A stretch of DNA of 64,000 nt from Corallococcus sp. NCRR (GCF_026965535.1 NZ_CP114039.1:4030001-4094000); one strand, 5' to 3'; positions 52,016-60,306 are shown, counted from the first letter of the stretch. Translations and numbers: made by a program. The notes: a model not told the origin generated them from the sequence alone.

Positions 52016-52951
52016 GTGAGCGTGAACCTTTCCAACAATCTCCTCCGTACCTTCCAGCAACTGGCGGAAGTGAAGCCGACCGCCGTCCCGCAGCAGACCG
52101 CGGAGCAGGTCGGGTTGCCGGAGGAGAAGGTCGTCTCGCAGGTGGAGGGCGCGCCCACCCCCGTGCAGACGGAGCAGGCCACGGACGCCTTCGCGGCGGT
52201 GCAGGCCCTCAACCAGGCGTGGGCGAATCGCTTCCAGCCGGTGTCGGGCGCCTCCGCGCAGGACCTGGGTGTCCAGGGGACGCTGGCGAACGCGCCCCAG
52301 GCCCCGGAGATTGGCGGCTGGGACGCCGCAGCGGCCACGGACCCCGGGGTCGTCAAGCAGGCCAACGCGAACGACTGCGGCGCCGCGGTGGCGGTGATGC
52401 TGGGCAAGGAGCTGGGCACCAGCCAGACGCAGCCCGCGTCCGACAAGGAGAAGATGGCCGCGCTGGAGTCGCGCTTCACGCAGGGCCAGGGCACGTCGCC
52501 GCATGAGCTGTCCAACATGCTGGCCAACCAGGGCACCAAGGTGACGCACACGTCGTCCAAGCTCGACACCAAGGCCCTGGATGACGCGCTCGCCCGCGGC
52601 GCCAAGGGCGCGGTGATGGTGGACTCCAGCCTGGTGGACCCCACCACGAAGCCGGGCGAGACGGGCCGCGCGCACTGGGTCTCCGTGGAGGGCAAGGACG
52701 ACCAGGGCCGCTACCTGCTCAAGGACCCCAGCACCGGCTCCAAGATTCCGGTGGACGCCCAGCGGCTCGCGGACTCCGTGGACATCAGCTGGAACCGGCA
52801 CCAGGGCGGCGGGCAGATGATCGTCGAAAGCGCCCAGGGCATGTCCGAGGCCCAGGCCGCGCAGGAGGGCGGCCTGAAGGCCGTCACGCTGGGCAACACG
52901 GACGGTGGCGGCTCGCGCGCCATGTCCAACTTCGGCCGCGAGTCCTCATAG
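52016..52951 (+). CDS. Papain-fold (C39-like) protein without signal peptide
   Basis: 311 residues from GTG 52016 (TTGGAG upstream). The N-terminal ~105 residues are Gln/Ala-rich and disordered. Then a cysteine-protease core: QANANDCGAAVAVMLG (Cys121), AHWVSVEGKDDQGRYLLKDPST (His220, Asp237), the order and spacing of C39/C70-type papain-like folds. C39 domains cut after double-Gly leaders or act as effectors. There is no export signal, but the disordered head is typical of type III/VI-like effectors. Transcribed with the activator (58 bp gap). Confidence 0.78.
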   Translation: MSVNLSNNLLRTFQQLAEVKPTAVPQQTAEQVGLPEEKVVSQVEGAPTPVQTEQATDAFAAVQALNQAWANRFQPVSGASAQDLGVQGTLANAPQAPEIGGWDAAAATDPGVVKQANANDCGAAVAVMLGKELGTSQTQPASDKEKMAALESRFTQGQGTSPHELSNMLANQGTKVTHTSSKLDTKALDDALARGAKGAVMVDSSLVDPTTKPGETGRAHWVSVEGKDDQGRYLLKDPSTGSKIPVDAQRLADSVDISWNRHQGGGQMIVESAQGMSEAQAAQEGGLKAVTLGNTDGGGSRAMSNFGRESS

Positions 52952-52972
52952 GCCGTAGGCCGTAACGCCTGA

Positions 52973-53000
52973 CGGCGGATGGATTGGAGTCCATCCGCCG
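52973..53000. terminator. Bidirectional hairpin between convergent genes
   Basis: Perfect 11-bp stem CGGCGGATGGA/TCCATCCGCCG (52973-52983, 52990-53000) with a 6-nt loop, between the papain-fold gene and the converging 424-residue gene. It lies 21 bp past the first stop. Confidence 0.65.
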
Positions 53001-53010
53001 CGCGAAAGCT

Positions 53011-54285
53011 TCAGACGACGAGGTGCTGCACGGCCTGGAGCCGCAAGAGCTGCCGCGCGAGCTCCTGCACCTGCTCCACCTCCTGCAGGCCCATCACCTT
53101 GCGCAGCGCGAGCCGCTTGTCCGTGGAGGCGCGCAGGAGCAGCGCCCGCAGCTGCGGATTGCTGAGCAGCGGGTTGAGCTGGCGCAGGTGGCCCACCAGC
53201 GCGCCCAGCTGGGGCAGCGTGAGGCCCGCCACCATCACCTGCGTCGCGGAGCCCTCCTCCGGGCTCTGGCTGGTGGCCAGCATCCACGGCGAGAGCAGCA
53301 GGGAGCGGGTGAAGTCCCCCTCGCAGGACAGGCCCAGCCGCGCGCACTCCTCCACCACGGCGCCGGAGTCGTGGCCCGCGATGATGGGCTGGATGCGCGC
53401 GGCCTCGTACTTCTGGAGGACGGCGTCGTAGAGCTTGCGGGCCTCCACGCCCTGCGGCGTGCGCGGGAACTCCGCGAAGGCGAGAGCAATCTCCGTGCGC
53501 AGCGTGTTCAGGAGCGTTGCGTCGTCCGCCGTGCCGGGCTCGCCCAGGACCTGGGCCAGGTAGGCCCGGTCCTCGGGGACCGCGTTCGCGGACTTCCACC
53601 ACTCGAAGGTGACGGAGCTCACGCTCAAGACCACCGGCAGGGTGACGACGCCCTGGCGGCCGGGGTTGGCGAGGAAGGCGGTCATCTTCCCCGCCACCTC
53701 CGTGAGGCCGCGGTGGAGCCGGTGGAGGACGGCGATTCTCAGCTTCCCGCGGCCCTCCAGCGCCTGCTTCGCGGCGTCCGGCGACTGCCCGTCCGTCGCG
53801 GTGCGCTCCCGGGGGGATTCGGACGCGCCGGGCCGGCGCTCGAACTGGGGCGCCACCGGCACCTGCGTCGCCGTTGGCGGAGGCTGGGGGAGCGCCGGGG
53901 CCTGCTGGGGTGTCTGAGCCGCGAGGGCCGGGGGCTGCTCCAGGCTGCCCAGGGGGGCGGCGCCATGCGACGTGCCGGCGGCCATGCCCTCCTGCTGCTG
54001 GGCGCCCCGGGCGCCGCCACCGCCGGCCTCGTTGCGCTCCGCCTCGCCGGAGCGGCCGAAGTCCATGCCGTCCTGGGGGCCGGATTGCTCCAGGCCCCCC
54101 TTGGCGGAGGCTCCCTTCGCGGAGCCGCCCTTGACGGCGACACCTCCCTTGCCGGTGCCGCCCTTCCCGGTGGCCTTGCCCGATGACTTTCCTTCACCGG
54201 ACTGTGCCTTCTCCTCCTTCTCCTGCGCGGGGCTCTGCAGGGGCAGGCCCGGGCGGGGAAGACCAGACGGAAGGCGGACACTCAT
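53011..54285 (-). CDS. Hypothetical protein with Gly/Lys/Gln-rich N-terminus
   Basis: 424 residues from ATG 54285, 25 bp downstream of the 354-residue gene, so the second gene of that operon. Residues ~15-190 are low-complexity (Gly/Ser/Lys with repeated KGG units, then Gln/Pro/Ala-rich), and residues ~190-424 are an unrecognised helical domain (LRIAVLHRLHRGLTEVAGKM; PQLRALLLRASTDKRLALRKVMGLQEVEQVQELARQLL). No signal peptide. The architecture of a disordered head and helical tail resembles secreted effectors or their structural components, as in its two neighbours. Not recognised as a known family. Confidence 0.7.
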   Translation of the reverse strand: MSVRLPSGLPRPGLPLQSPAQEKEEKAQSGEGKSSGKATGKGGTGKGGVAVKGGSAKGASAKGGLEQSGPQDGMDFGRSGEAERNEAGGGGARGAQQQEGMAAGTSHGAAPLGSLEQPPALAAQTPQQAPALPQPPPTATQVPVAPQFERRPGASESPRERTATDGQSPDAAKQALEGRGKLRIAVLHRLHRGLTEVAGKMTAFLANPGRQGVVTLPVVLSVSSVTFEWWKSANAVPEDRAYLAQVLGEPGTADDATLLNTLRTEIALAFAEFPRTPQGVEARKLYDAVLQKYEAARIQPIIAGHDSGAVVEECARLGLSCEGDFTRSLLLSPWMLATSQSPEEGSATQVMVAGLTLPQLGALVGHLRQLNPLLSNPQLRALLLRASTDKRLALRKVMGLQEVEQVQELARQLLRLQAVQHLVV

Positions 54286-54310
54286 GGATGGGGGCCTCGG
54301 TTGAGGGGAA

Positions 54311-55375
54311 TCAGGCCAGGTCCTTCAGGTGGACGACGAGGTTGCTGTTCTTGCTGCCCAGCGTGCTCGCGTCATCCGTGGGGATGACGTAGCCCTGATC
54401 CGCGCCCACGTGCTTGCGGAAGAAGTCTACCACCTCCGGATCCTGCACGTTGGACGTGGTGCTCTTCTTGATGCCGTACGCGCTGCCGTCCGCTCCCTTG
54501 GCCTTCACGGAGTCAGGCGCGGAGGCCAGCAGGTTGTCCATCGTGCCCGACAGGCGGCCGCCACCCTCCGGCTGGATGGTCATCGAGGTGTTGTGGCCCT
54601 CGATGTAGCTGACGTCGTAGTAGGTGTTCCCGAACCCACCGTCGAACTTCACTTCACCGAGCGTGGCGTTCTTGCCGTCGCCCTTGTCGGTGCGGAAGTT
54701 GCCGGACCAGTTGTCCGGGAACTGCACCGTGCGGCTCTCACCCGGCTTCAGCGTGACGGAGTCGATGGCCTTCTCGCCCGCGTTGGGGGTGAAGTTCACC
54801 GTCATCGGCTTGTCGCCGTCGTTGTTGAGGGTGATGGTGTTCTTGCCCTTCGCCGCGCTCGAGTCCCCCACGGACTGGGGACCGGCGACGGCCGCGTCCT
54901 TCTGGGGGGCCGCGGGGGCCGGTGCCGCGGCGGACGCGGCGTCCTGCTCGGGGGGCAGGGTGTTGGCGCTCGCGCCCTCGCCGCCCAGGTCCGGCACGCC
55001 GCCGAAGGAGTCACCGCCCAGGTCCGGCACGCCGCCCTGCGCCGCGCCGGCCGCGCCCTCGATGCCCGGAGCCGCGGCGCCCTGCTGCGCACCGGCGCCG
55101 TTCATCCCGCCGAGCATCTGCACCAACTGCGTCAGCATCTGGACCATCTCCGCCAGTTGCTCCATGGGGTTGCCACCCTGGAGCGCGCCCTTCCTGCCCA
55201 CGCCGGCCGGAGCGTCGAAGCCATCCGCCTGGAACATCCCCTGGAGCGAACCCGGGCCGTTCTTCGCCGTCACCGCCGTGGGGCTCGCAACCGGGCTGGA
55301 GAGCTCCGCGGCGGACGTGCGGGGGGAGAAGGAGGAGCTGGCAACGGACGACTTCGACAGGGGGGAGAGCGCCAT
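54311..55375 (-). CDS. Harpin-like Gly/Ala-rich protein with beta-sandwich C-terminus
   Basis: 354 residues from ATG 55375. Residues ~60-150 are Gly/Met/Gln-rich with a short amphipathic core (GNPMEQLAEMVQMLTQLVQMLGGMN), as in harpins secreted by plant-pathogen type III systems. Residues ~170-354 form a beta-rich domain (NTITLNNDGDKPMTVNFTP; TVQFPDNWSGNFRTDKGDG; NTYYDVSYIEGHNTSMTIQPEGGG) that resembles a thaumatin-like or carbohydrate-binding sandwich. No cysteine and no signal peptide. A -24/-12-type promoter sequence precedes it, and an FHA-sigma54 activator is nearby. Secretion and harpin function are inferred. Confidence 0.7.
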   Translation of the reverse strand: MALSPLSKSSVASSSFSPRTSAAELSSPVASPTAVTAKNGPGSLQGMFQADGFDAPAGVGRKGALQGGNPMEQLAEMVQMLTQLVQMLGGMNGAGAQQGAAAPGIEGAAGAAQGGVPDLGGDSFGGVPDLGGEGASANTLPPEQDAASAAAPAPAAPQKDAAVAGPQSVGDSSAAKGKNTITLNNDGDKPMTVNFTPNAGEKAIDSVTLKPGESRTVQFPDNWSGNFRTDKGDGKNATLGEVKFDGGFGNTYYDVSYIEGHNTSMTIQPEGGGRLSGTMDNLLASAPDSVKAKGADGSAYGIKKSTTSNVQDPEVVDFFRKHVGADQGYVIPTDDASTLGSKNSNLVVHLKDLA

Positions 55376-55443
55376 GGCGGTGTTCCTCGGAGATTGGATG
55401 GGGCGGCCAGAAGAAGCCGTCCGGTTCAGCGATGTGGGGGGCT

Positions 55444-55461
55444 AAAGCACGGCGCATGCCA
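55444..55461 (-). promoter_or_regulatory. Candidate sigma54 (-24/-12) promoter
   Basis: Minus strand TGGCATGCGCCGTGCT: GG and GC separated by exactly 10 bp, matching TGGCACG-N4-TTGC at most positions. It lies about 70 bp before the harpin-like gene and 3.5 kb from an FHA-sigma54 activator. Confidence 0.6.
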
Positions 55462-55600
55462 CGCGCCCCACACGCTGCTCGACGAGGTAACCGCTTGGAA
55501 TTCTTCAGGGGATGGACGGGACGGAGGGAGCCGAAGGCCGCCTCGCTGATGACTGCCGTCAGGCCCCTGGTGTCTGGCGTCATCAGGCCCGAAAGCACGA

Positions 55601-55631
55601 CTCGCGCGGGACGCAGTGCGCCCCGCGCGAG
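55601..55631. terminator. Hairpin downstream of the YeaQ-like gene
   Basis: Perfect 10-bp arms CTCGCGCGGG (55601-55610) and CCCGCGCGAG (55622-55631), 11-nt loop. Lies 33 bp past the stop of the minus-strand gene at 55664. Confidence 0.5.
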
Positions 55632-55663
55632 AAGAAACCACCGCGGCGTTCAGGCCGCGCGGA

Positions 55664-55933
55664 TCAGACCCTTCGGACCGTGCTCGAATGGATGAGCCGC
55701 AGTATCAGCAGCAGCACCACCGCTCCGATGAACGCCACGAAGATGGTGCCCGCGATGCCGCCGAATGGGGCTCCCGTGCCGAGCGCCCGGAGGATGAAGC
55801 CTCCCAGGAACGCGCCCACCACGCCCACGACGATGTCGCCAATCAGGCCGTAGCCACCGCCCACCACCGCGGACGCGAGCCATCCGGCGATGAGGCCAAT
55901 GACCGCCCACAACAGGATTGTCTCCAACGCCAT
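55664..55933 (-). CDS. Transglycosylase-associated/GlsB (YeaQ/YmgE) family membrane protein
   Basis: 89 residues from ATG 55933 with GGGAGGAAGAG upstream, so the longer frame is rejected. Three hydrophobic segments span almost the whole protein (LLWAVIGLIAGWLASAVVGGG; IVVGVVGAFLGGFILRALG; GTIFVAFIGAVVLLLILRLI), each glycine-rich, which is the family pattern. These small inner-membrane proteins are often stress-induced (GlsB in enterococci); function is unclear. Monocistronic with a hairpin downstream. Confidence 0.87.
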   Translation of the reverse strand: MALETILLWAVIGLIAGWLASAVVGGGYGLIGDIVVGVVGAFLGGFILRALGTGAPFGGIAGTIFVAFIGAVVLLLILRLIHSSTVRRV

Positions 55934-56166
55934 GTCTCTTCCTCCCATCGAGGTGATGGAGGAAACATGGGCATGATTCCCGGCCGCGCTTGCCCCTCCC
56001 GCCAGGGCGACGGCAGGGCGACCAGGCAGCCGGCACGCTTCAGAGGAGCGCGGGGCAAATTGCCCCACGGAAGCACGGGGCAAAACGCCCCAATTTGAAC
56101 GTCCGTGCGCGCTCTGCTGGCATCGGGTGAACACCTGCCGCTGAAGGCGGCAAGGAGCTCATCTCC

Positions 56167-57039
56167 GTGAAGCGCATCTTCGAGTCCGTCGGGTCGCCGT
56201 TGCAGTTCGACCGTGAGTCCTTCCGGTGCCGTCACACGCTGCTGGGGCACCCCGCGCTGGAGCTGGAGAACCTGGCGGGCGTGGTGCAGCGACTGCCTTC
56301 CGAGAACGTGTTCTTCAGCTCCGGCCTGGTGCCCAAGGACGCGGACTTCGACCGCGCGCACGTGGACTACCGCACCGGCCTGTCGCTGAAGGACACCGTG
56401 GAGAACATGATGACGAGCAACTCGTACATCATGCTGCGCGCGCCGGAGCAGGACCCCAGCTTCCATGAGCTGTACCGCGCGCTGCTGTCGGAGGTGGAGG
56501 ACCTGATGCGCGCGCAGGGCGTGGGCACCCAGGCCGTGGATCCAATGCTCTACCTCTTCATCGCGTCCCCCGGCAGCGTCACGCCCTTCCACCTGGACCG
56601 CTACTCCACGCTGCTGATGCAGTTCCGGGGCAGCAAGGCGGTGCACATCTCGAAGGCGTGGGACGAACAGGTGGTCCCCGCGCCGGACCTGGAGGCCTTC
56701 GTCGCGCGCTCCGGCTCCAAGGTCAGCTACCGCGAGACCTTCGATGAGACGGCGGTGCGCTACGCCTTCGGGCCCGGGGACGCGCTGCACATCCCCTTCG
56801 TGGCGCCGCACTACGTGAAGAACGGCGCGGAGGATGTCTCCGTGTCGCTGTCCATCATCTTCAACACCCGCGAGACGGCCCGGCACCTGCGCGCGCTGCG
56901 CGCCAACCATGCGCTGCGCAAGCACCTGGGGTCCCTGGGTTACCGGCCCACGCCCGTGAACCGCTCCCTGCCGCTGGACTACGTGAAGAGCGGCATGGAG
57001 CGCGTGGTGCGCCGGGCGCGCGGCCTGCTGCCCGCCTGA
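56167..57039 (+). CDS. Cupin-like JmjC-domain protein
   Basis: 290 residues from GTG 56167 (AAGGAG upstream). PFHLDRYSTLLMQFRGSKAVHI carries the HxD iron ligands and LHIPFVAPHYVKNGAED the distal His and strand of a cupin_8/JmjC double-stranded beta-helix. Such proteins are Fe(II)/2-oxoglutarate dioxygenases that hydroxylate amino-acid side chains or, in bacteria, peptides or RNA-binding proteins. The substrate is unknown. It is followed by the NO operon but is separated by an NsrR site and a promoter. Confidence 0.8.
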   Translation: MKRIFESVGSPLQFDRESFRCRHTLLGHPALELENLAGVVQRLPSENVFFSSGLVPKDADFDRAHVDYRTGLSLKDTVENMMTSNSYIMLRAPEQDPSFHELYRALLSEVEDLMRAQGVGTQAVDPMLYLFIASPGSVTPFHLDRYSTLLMQFRGSKAVHISKAWDEQVVPAPDLEAFVARSGSKVSYRETFDETAVRYAFGPGDALHIPFVAPHYVKNGAEDVSVSLSIIFNTRETARHLRALRANHALRKHLGSLGYRPTPVNRSLPLDYVKSGMERVVRRARGLLPA

Positions 57040-57113
57040 AGCCCCCACGCCCGTCGGCATCAGCCGATGGCACATGCGCGAGAAGCTGGCCCGATGCCCG
57101 GAACCCCGGGGTG

Positions 57114-57154
57114 TTGACGGCGGCATCCTTAAAGATGCATTCAGAATGCATCTT
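57114..57154 (+). promoter_or_regulatory. NsrR operator and promoter of the haemoglobin operon
   Basis: AAGATGCATT (57132-57141), CAG, AATGCATCTT (57145-57154): perfect 10-bp arms, near-identical to the enterobacterial NsrR consensus. A TTGACG hexamer (57114-57119) lies 12 bp upstream, so bound NsrR would cover the -10 region. 33 bp from the trHb ATG. Confidence 0.9.
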
Positions 57155-57186
57155 TTGGGGCGTGGGCCCGGAAAGGCAGCGAAGCC

Positions 57187-57552
57187 ATGACGAGCGTGTA
57201 CGAGAAGCTGGGTGGAGAGCCGGCGATGGCGGCGGCGGTGGACGTCTTCTACCGGAAGGTGCTGGCGGACGAGCGCATCAGCCACTTCTTCGAGGACGTG
57301 GACATGGAGCGCCAGGCCGCGAAGCAGAAGGCGTTCCTGACGATGGTGACCGGTGGGCCGGCGAGCTACTCGGGCAAGGACATGCGCGCGGGACACAAGC
57401 ACCTGGTGGAGCGCGGGCTGAACGAGATGCACTTCGACGCGGTGGCGGGGCACCTGAAGGAGACGCTGGAGGAGCTGGGCGTGCCCGCGGACCTGGTGGG
57501 CCAGGTGATGGCCGTCGCCGAAGGGGCGCGTGCGGACGTGTTGAACCGCTGA
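57187..57552 (+). CDS. Group 1 truncated haemoglobin
   Basis: 121 residues from ATG 57187 (AGCGAAGCC before it). MTSVYEKLGGEPAMAAAVDVFYRKVLADERISHFFEDVDM is the TrHb1 start with the GGEP turn; the proximal haem His is in GHKHLVERGLNEMHFD, and YSGKDMRAGH is typical. TrHb1 proteins bind O2 and NO and act as NO dioxygenases, converting NO to nitrate when re-reduced. The reductase encoded 22 bp downstream would supply electrons. Controlled by the NsrR site upstream. Confidence 0.93.
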   Translation: MTSVYEKLGGEPAMAAAVDVFYRKVLADERISHFFEDVDMERQAAKQKAFLTMVTGGPASYSGKDMRAGHKHLVERGLNEMHFDAVAGHLKETLEELGVPADLVGQVMAVAEGARADVLNR

Positions 57553-57574
57553 AGCAGCCGTCAGGAGGCACGCC

Positions 57575-58567
57575 ATGGCGAAGGTGCGGCATGAATCCGA
57601 GTGGTATCCGCTGGAGCCCGGAGAGACGGTGCTGGACGGCCTCTTGCGCCAGGGCGTGCGCGTGCCTCATGCGTGCCGGGCGGGGGCCTGCCAGTCCTGC
57701 CTGATGCGAGCCACCTCGGGCGCGGTGCCCGAGGCGGCGCAGGTGGGGCTCAAGGACACGCTGCGGGCGCGGGGCTACTTCCTCGCGTGCACGTGCCGGC
57801 CCCCGGCGGGCACCGCGCTGGAGGTGGCGGGGGCGTCGGAGCTGCGCGTCCCCGCGCGCGTGGTGGACCTGGAGTCGCTCAGCGGGGACGTGTTCGCGGT
57901 GCGGCTGGAGGTGGAGTCCCCGCTCGACTATCGCGCGGGGCAGTACGTCACGGTGGTGCGCGCGGACGGGCTCGCGCGCAGCTATTCGCTGGCGAGCCTG
58001 CCTCGCGAGGGCCGGTTGGAGCTGCACGTGCGGCTCGTGCCCGGGGGCGCCATGAGCGGCTGGTTCGCGCGTGAAGTCAGACACGGCGACCCGGTGCACC
58101 TGCAGGGGCCGGCCGGGGACTGCTTCTACGTGCCCGGGCAGCCGGAGGCGCCGCTGCTGCTGGCGGGGACGGGCACGGGGCTCGCGCCGCTGTATGGCAT
58201 CCTGCGGGACGCGCTGGAGGCGGGCCACACCGGCCCCATCCACCTGTTCCACGGGGCGAAGGACCCGGGCGGGCTGTACCTCGTGGACGCGCTGAGGGCC
58301 CTGGCGGCGAGCCATCCGAACCTCACCTACCGGCCCGTCGTGCTGGCGGGAGGAGGGGAGGTGGAGGAGGGGGCCCTGGAGGCGAAGGTCGTTGGCTGTC
58401 TCCCAAAGCGCCCCCTGGGCTGGCGGGCGTTCCTCTGCGGCAACCCCGAAGCGGTGCTATCCCTGCGCAAGAAGCTCTTTCTCGCGGGGTTCTCGCTGAG
58501 GGACATCCACGCGGATGCCTTCCTGCCGAGCGTTCCGCGAGCGGGGCCCGTCGCCGGAGCCGCCTGA
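57575..58567 (+). CDS. 2Fe-2S ferredoxin/FAD/NAD reductase of the NO operon
   Basis: 330 residues from ATG 57575 (AGGAGG upstream). N-terminal 2Fe-2S ferredoxin: CRAGACQSC plus a later ACTC cysteine; FAD-binding LARSYSLAS (RxYS) near 145; NAD(P)-binding GTGTGLAPLYG near 200 and the C-terminal CGNPEAVLSLRKKLFLAG. This is the architecture of BenC/phenol-hydroxylase-type electron donors. It is sandwiched between a truncated haemoglobin and NsrR, which suggests it reduces the haemoglobin, replacing the single-protein flavohaemoglobin. Sharing of an operon, not experiment, supports this. Confidence 0.9.
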   Translation: MAKVRHESEWYPLEPGETVLDGLLRQGVRVPHACRAGACQSCLMRATSGAVPEAAQVGLKDTLRARGYFLACTCRPPAGTALEVAGASELRVPARVVDLESLSGDVFAVRLEVESPLDYRAGQYVTVVRADGLARSYSLASLPREGRLELHVRLVPGGAMSGWFAREVRHGDPVHLQGPAGDCFYVPGQPEAPLLLAGTGTGLAPLYGILRDALEAGHTGPIHLFHGAKDPGGLYLVDALRALAASHPNLTYRPVVLAGGGEVEEGALEAKVVGCLPKRPLGWRAFLCGNPEAVLSLRKKLFLAGFSLRDIHADAFLPSVPRAGPVAGAA

Positions 58568-58568
58568 C

Positions 58569-59021
58569 TTGCACCTGACCCTTCACGCCGACTACTCGCT
58601 GCGCGTCCTCATGTACCTGGCGGCACGTCCGGGGCGGCCGTCGTCCACGCAGGAGATGGCGGACGCCTACGGCATCTCCAAGCACCACCTGGTGCGCGTG
58701 GTGCAGACGCTGGCGCAGGAGGGACACGTGGAGGTGAAGCCGGGGCGGGCCGGCGGCGTGTTGCTGGCGAAGGCCCCGGGAGACATCCGGCTGGGCAAGG
58801 TGGTGCGCGCGGCCGAGCCGGACTTCCACCTGGTGGAGTGCTTCGACAAGGAGCGCAACACGTGCCCCATCGCGCCGGCCTGCGGGCTCAAGGGCGTGCT
58901 GGCGGAGGCGCGTGACGCGTTCCTCGCCACGTTGGACAAGTACTCGCTGGAGGACCTGCTGCGGCGCTCCAAGCCCGGCCTGTCCGACCTGCTGCTGACC
59001 CCGGCCGCGCCGGAGCGGTGA
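58569..59021 (+). CDS. nsrR: NsrR, NO-sensing Rrf2 repressor
   Basis: 150 residues from TTG 58569 (MHLTLHADYSLRVLMYLAARP), which reproduces the NsrR N-terminus exactly (compare MQLTSFTDYGLRALIYM); the longer frame overlaps the reductase. HTH in QEMADAYGISKHHLVRVVQTLAQEG. Cys91, Cys99 and Cys105 (ECFDKERNTCPIAPACGLKGVL) are the Fe-S ligands; Cys91 sits where E. coli NsrR has Cys91. [4Fe-4S]/[2Fe-2S] loss on NO binding derepresses the operon. It starts one base after the reductase stop. Confidence 0.92.
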   Translation: MHLTLHADYSLRVLMYLAARPGRPSSTQEMADAYGISKHHLVRVVQTLAQEGHVEVKPGRAGGVLLAKAPGDIRLGKVVRAAEPDFHLVECFDKERNTCPIAPACGLKGVLAEARDAFLATLDKYSLEDLLRRSKPGLSDLLLTPAAPER

Positions 59022-59039
59022 GCTCTCCCGCGCTTCCGC

Positions 59040-60209
59040 TCAGTCCCTGAGGGAGAACCGGTTCTTCAGCTTCGTTCTGGAGCCATCGGGCCGGTACAGG
59101 TAGGCCGCGCCTTCCTCCGACTTGATGGTGTGGTTCTTGTTGGGGGTGTTGTCGACGTTCAGGTAGATGGTTCCCTCCGCGGCCCAGACCGGAGCGTTCG
59201 CGGCCTGGGCGAACGTGGTCAACACTTCAGGGTCGTTCTGGCCGCAAGCCGCGATGATGATGCTGGCAGGGCCCAGCAGTTCCTGGATGTCGGCGCCGAC
59301 CTTCTCGGGAGCAAGGAATCCGCGGTTCTGCTCGCGGCCCATTGCATTCTCAATCAACTGTCTGTCATTCACGGACGGGCCACATCCGCCCAGCCAGAGC
59401 TGTCCGGCACATCCATGGGTCGCGATGACCAGCTTTGAGACCGCGCGGCCGGCTCGGGCTCGGGCGAGCGCCTCGAGTGAGTCCTGATAGGTCGTCACGG
59501 CCTGGACGCATTTGACCTTCCGGTTCCGCTGTTTGAACGTTTCCTTCACTGCCCCCGAGAATTTCGAGCCATGGTTTTCGCCCTGGAAGTCATGCCAGAG
59601 CACCAGGATGATGGCCTCGGTGTCAGTGGGTCCCTTCTGCGAACGGCTGGCGGAAGTGATGATGTATTCGTCCCGATTGAACCTGCCATCCGTGATGACG
59701 TTCCCCTGCTTGTCGGTGGCTGTGAAATCGATGAAGTCGTTCACGGAGGCTTTGGCGAGCTGTTCATGCCGGATGAGCACCGAATCCATGCCTGGCAATT
59801 GGACGATGTAGCCGTTCCGCACGAGCGAGATGACCTTTCCGGTATGGATCACCGGCTCGGGGAGTTCCTCCTCCTTCATCTCGGAGTCAGAGCCGGAGTC
59901 GGAATGGGAGTCGACGTTGGTATGGGTGTGCTTCGGAATGGGCCCGAAGCCGGGCTCCACGATTCGTGCCAGCCGGGCCCAGGAGGCTCCGTTGTGTTGA
60001 TGGGACTCGAACTCGACTCTCATGCCGAAGCGGAGATTGAACCAGTCTTCCGCCCTCAGAAAGGAGTTCTGCGATGCCTTGAAGACGTCCTGGCCCGCCT
60101 GGAGATTGACGCTCGTGATGGTGGTCTGGTCCACGCCATTCAGGGCCTGGGGCCCGAGTGTCCCATGGTAATAGGTGTTGACGCTGACGAAGACTCCAAT
60201 CGTTGGCAT
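59040..60209 (-). CDS. OB-fold plus caspase/CHAT-like protein
   Basis: 389 residues from ATG 60209. Two OB-type modules: ~25-85 (cold-shock-like; FLRAEDWFNLRFGMRVEFESHQ) and ~120-185 (GKVISLVRNGYIVQLPGMDSVLIRHEQLAKA, S1-like). An acidic/His linker (HTHTNVDSHSDSGSDSEM) separates them. The C-terminal ~190 residues show a caspase-like core with a His-Cys dyad: LVIATHGCAGQLWLGG (His265) and IIIAACGQNDPEV (Cys322). Clan CD proteases such as CHAT are common in defence and cell-death systems. GC is clearly lower than neighbouring genes, pointing to horizontal transfer. Protease activity is inferred. Confidence 0.72.
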   Translation of the reverse strand: MPTIGVFVSVNTYYHGTLGPQALNGVDQTTITSVNLQAGQDVFKASQNSFLRAEDWFNLRFGMRVEFESHQHNGASWARLARIVEPGFGPIPKHTHTNVDSHSDSGSDSEMKEEELPEPVIHTGKVISLVRNGYIVQLPGMDSVLIRHEQLAKASVNDFIDFTATDKQGNVITDGRFNRDEYIITSASRSQKGPTDTEAIILVLWHDFQGENHGSKFSGAVKETFKQRNRKVKCVQAVTTYQDSLEALARARAGRAVSKLVIATHGCAGQLWLGGCGPSVNDRQLIENAMGREQNRGFLAPEKVGADIQELLGPASIIIAACGQNDPEVLTTFAQAANAPVWAAEGTIYLNVDNTPNKNHTIKSEEGAAYLYRPDGSRTKLKNRFSLRD

Positions 60210-60306
60210 GTCTCACCCCCCATCCAGCCGGTGGTACTCCGGGGATGGTGGCAGGAAGCCAGGCATTGTTCAATGTCGGCACCCGGTGGGAATTGGAGCC
60301 CCGCCG

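Noticed and set aside
57040..57186. JmjC gene as first member of the NO operon
   Set aside because: The NsrR operator and a TTGACG element lie between the JmjC gene and the haemoglobin gene, so the operon most likely starts after it.
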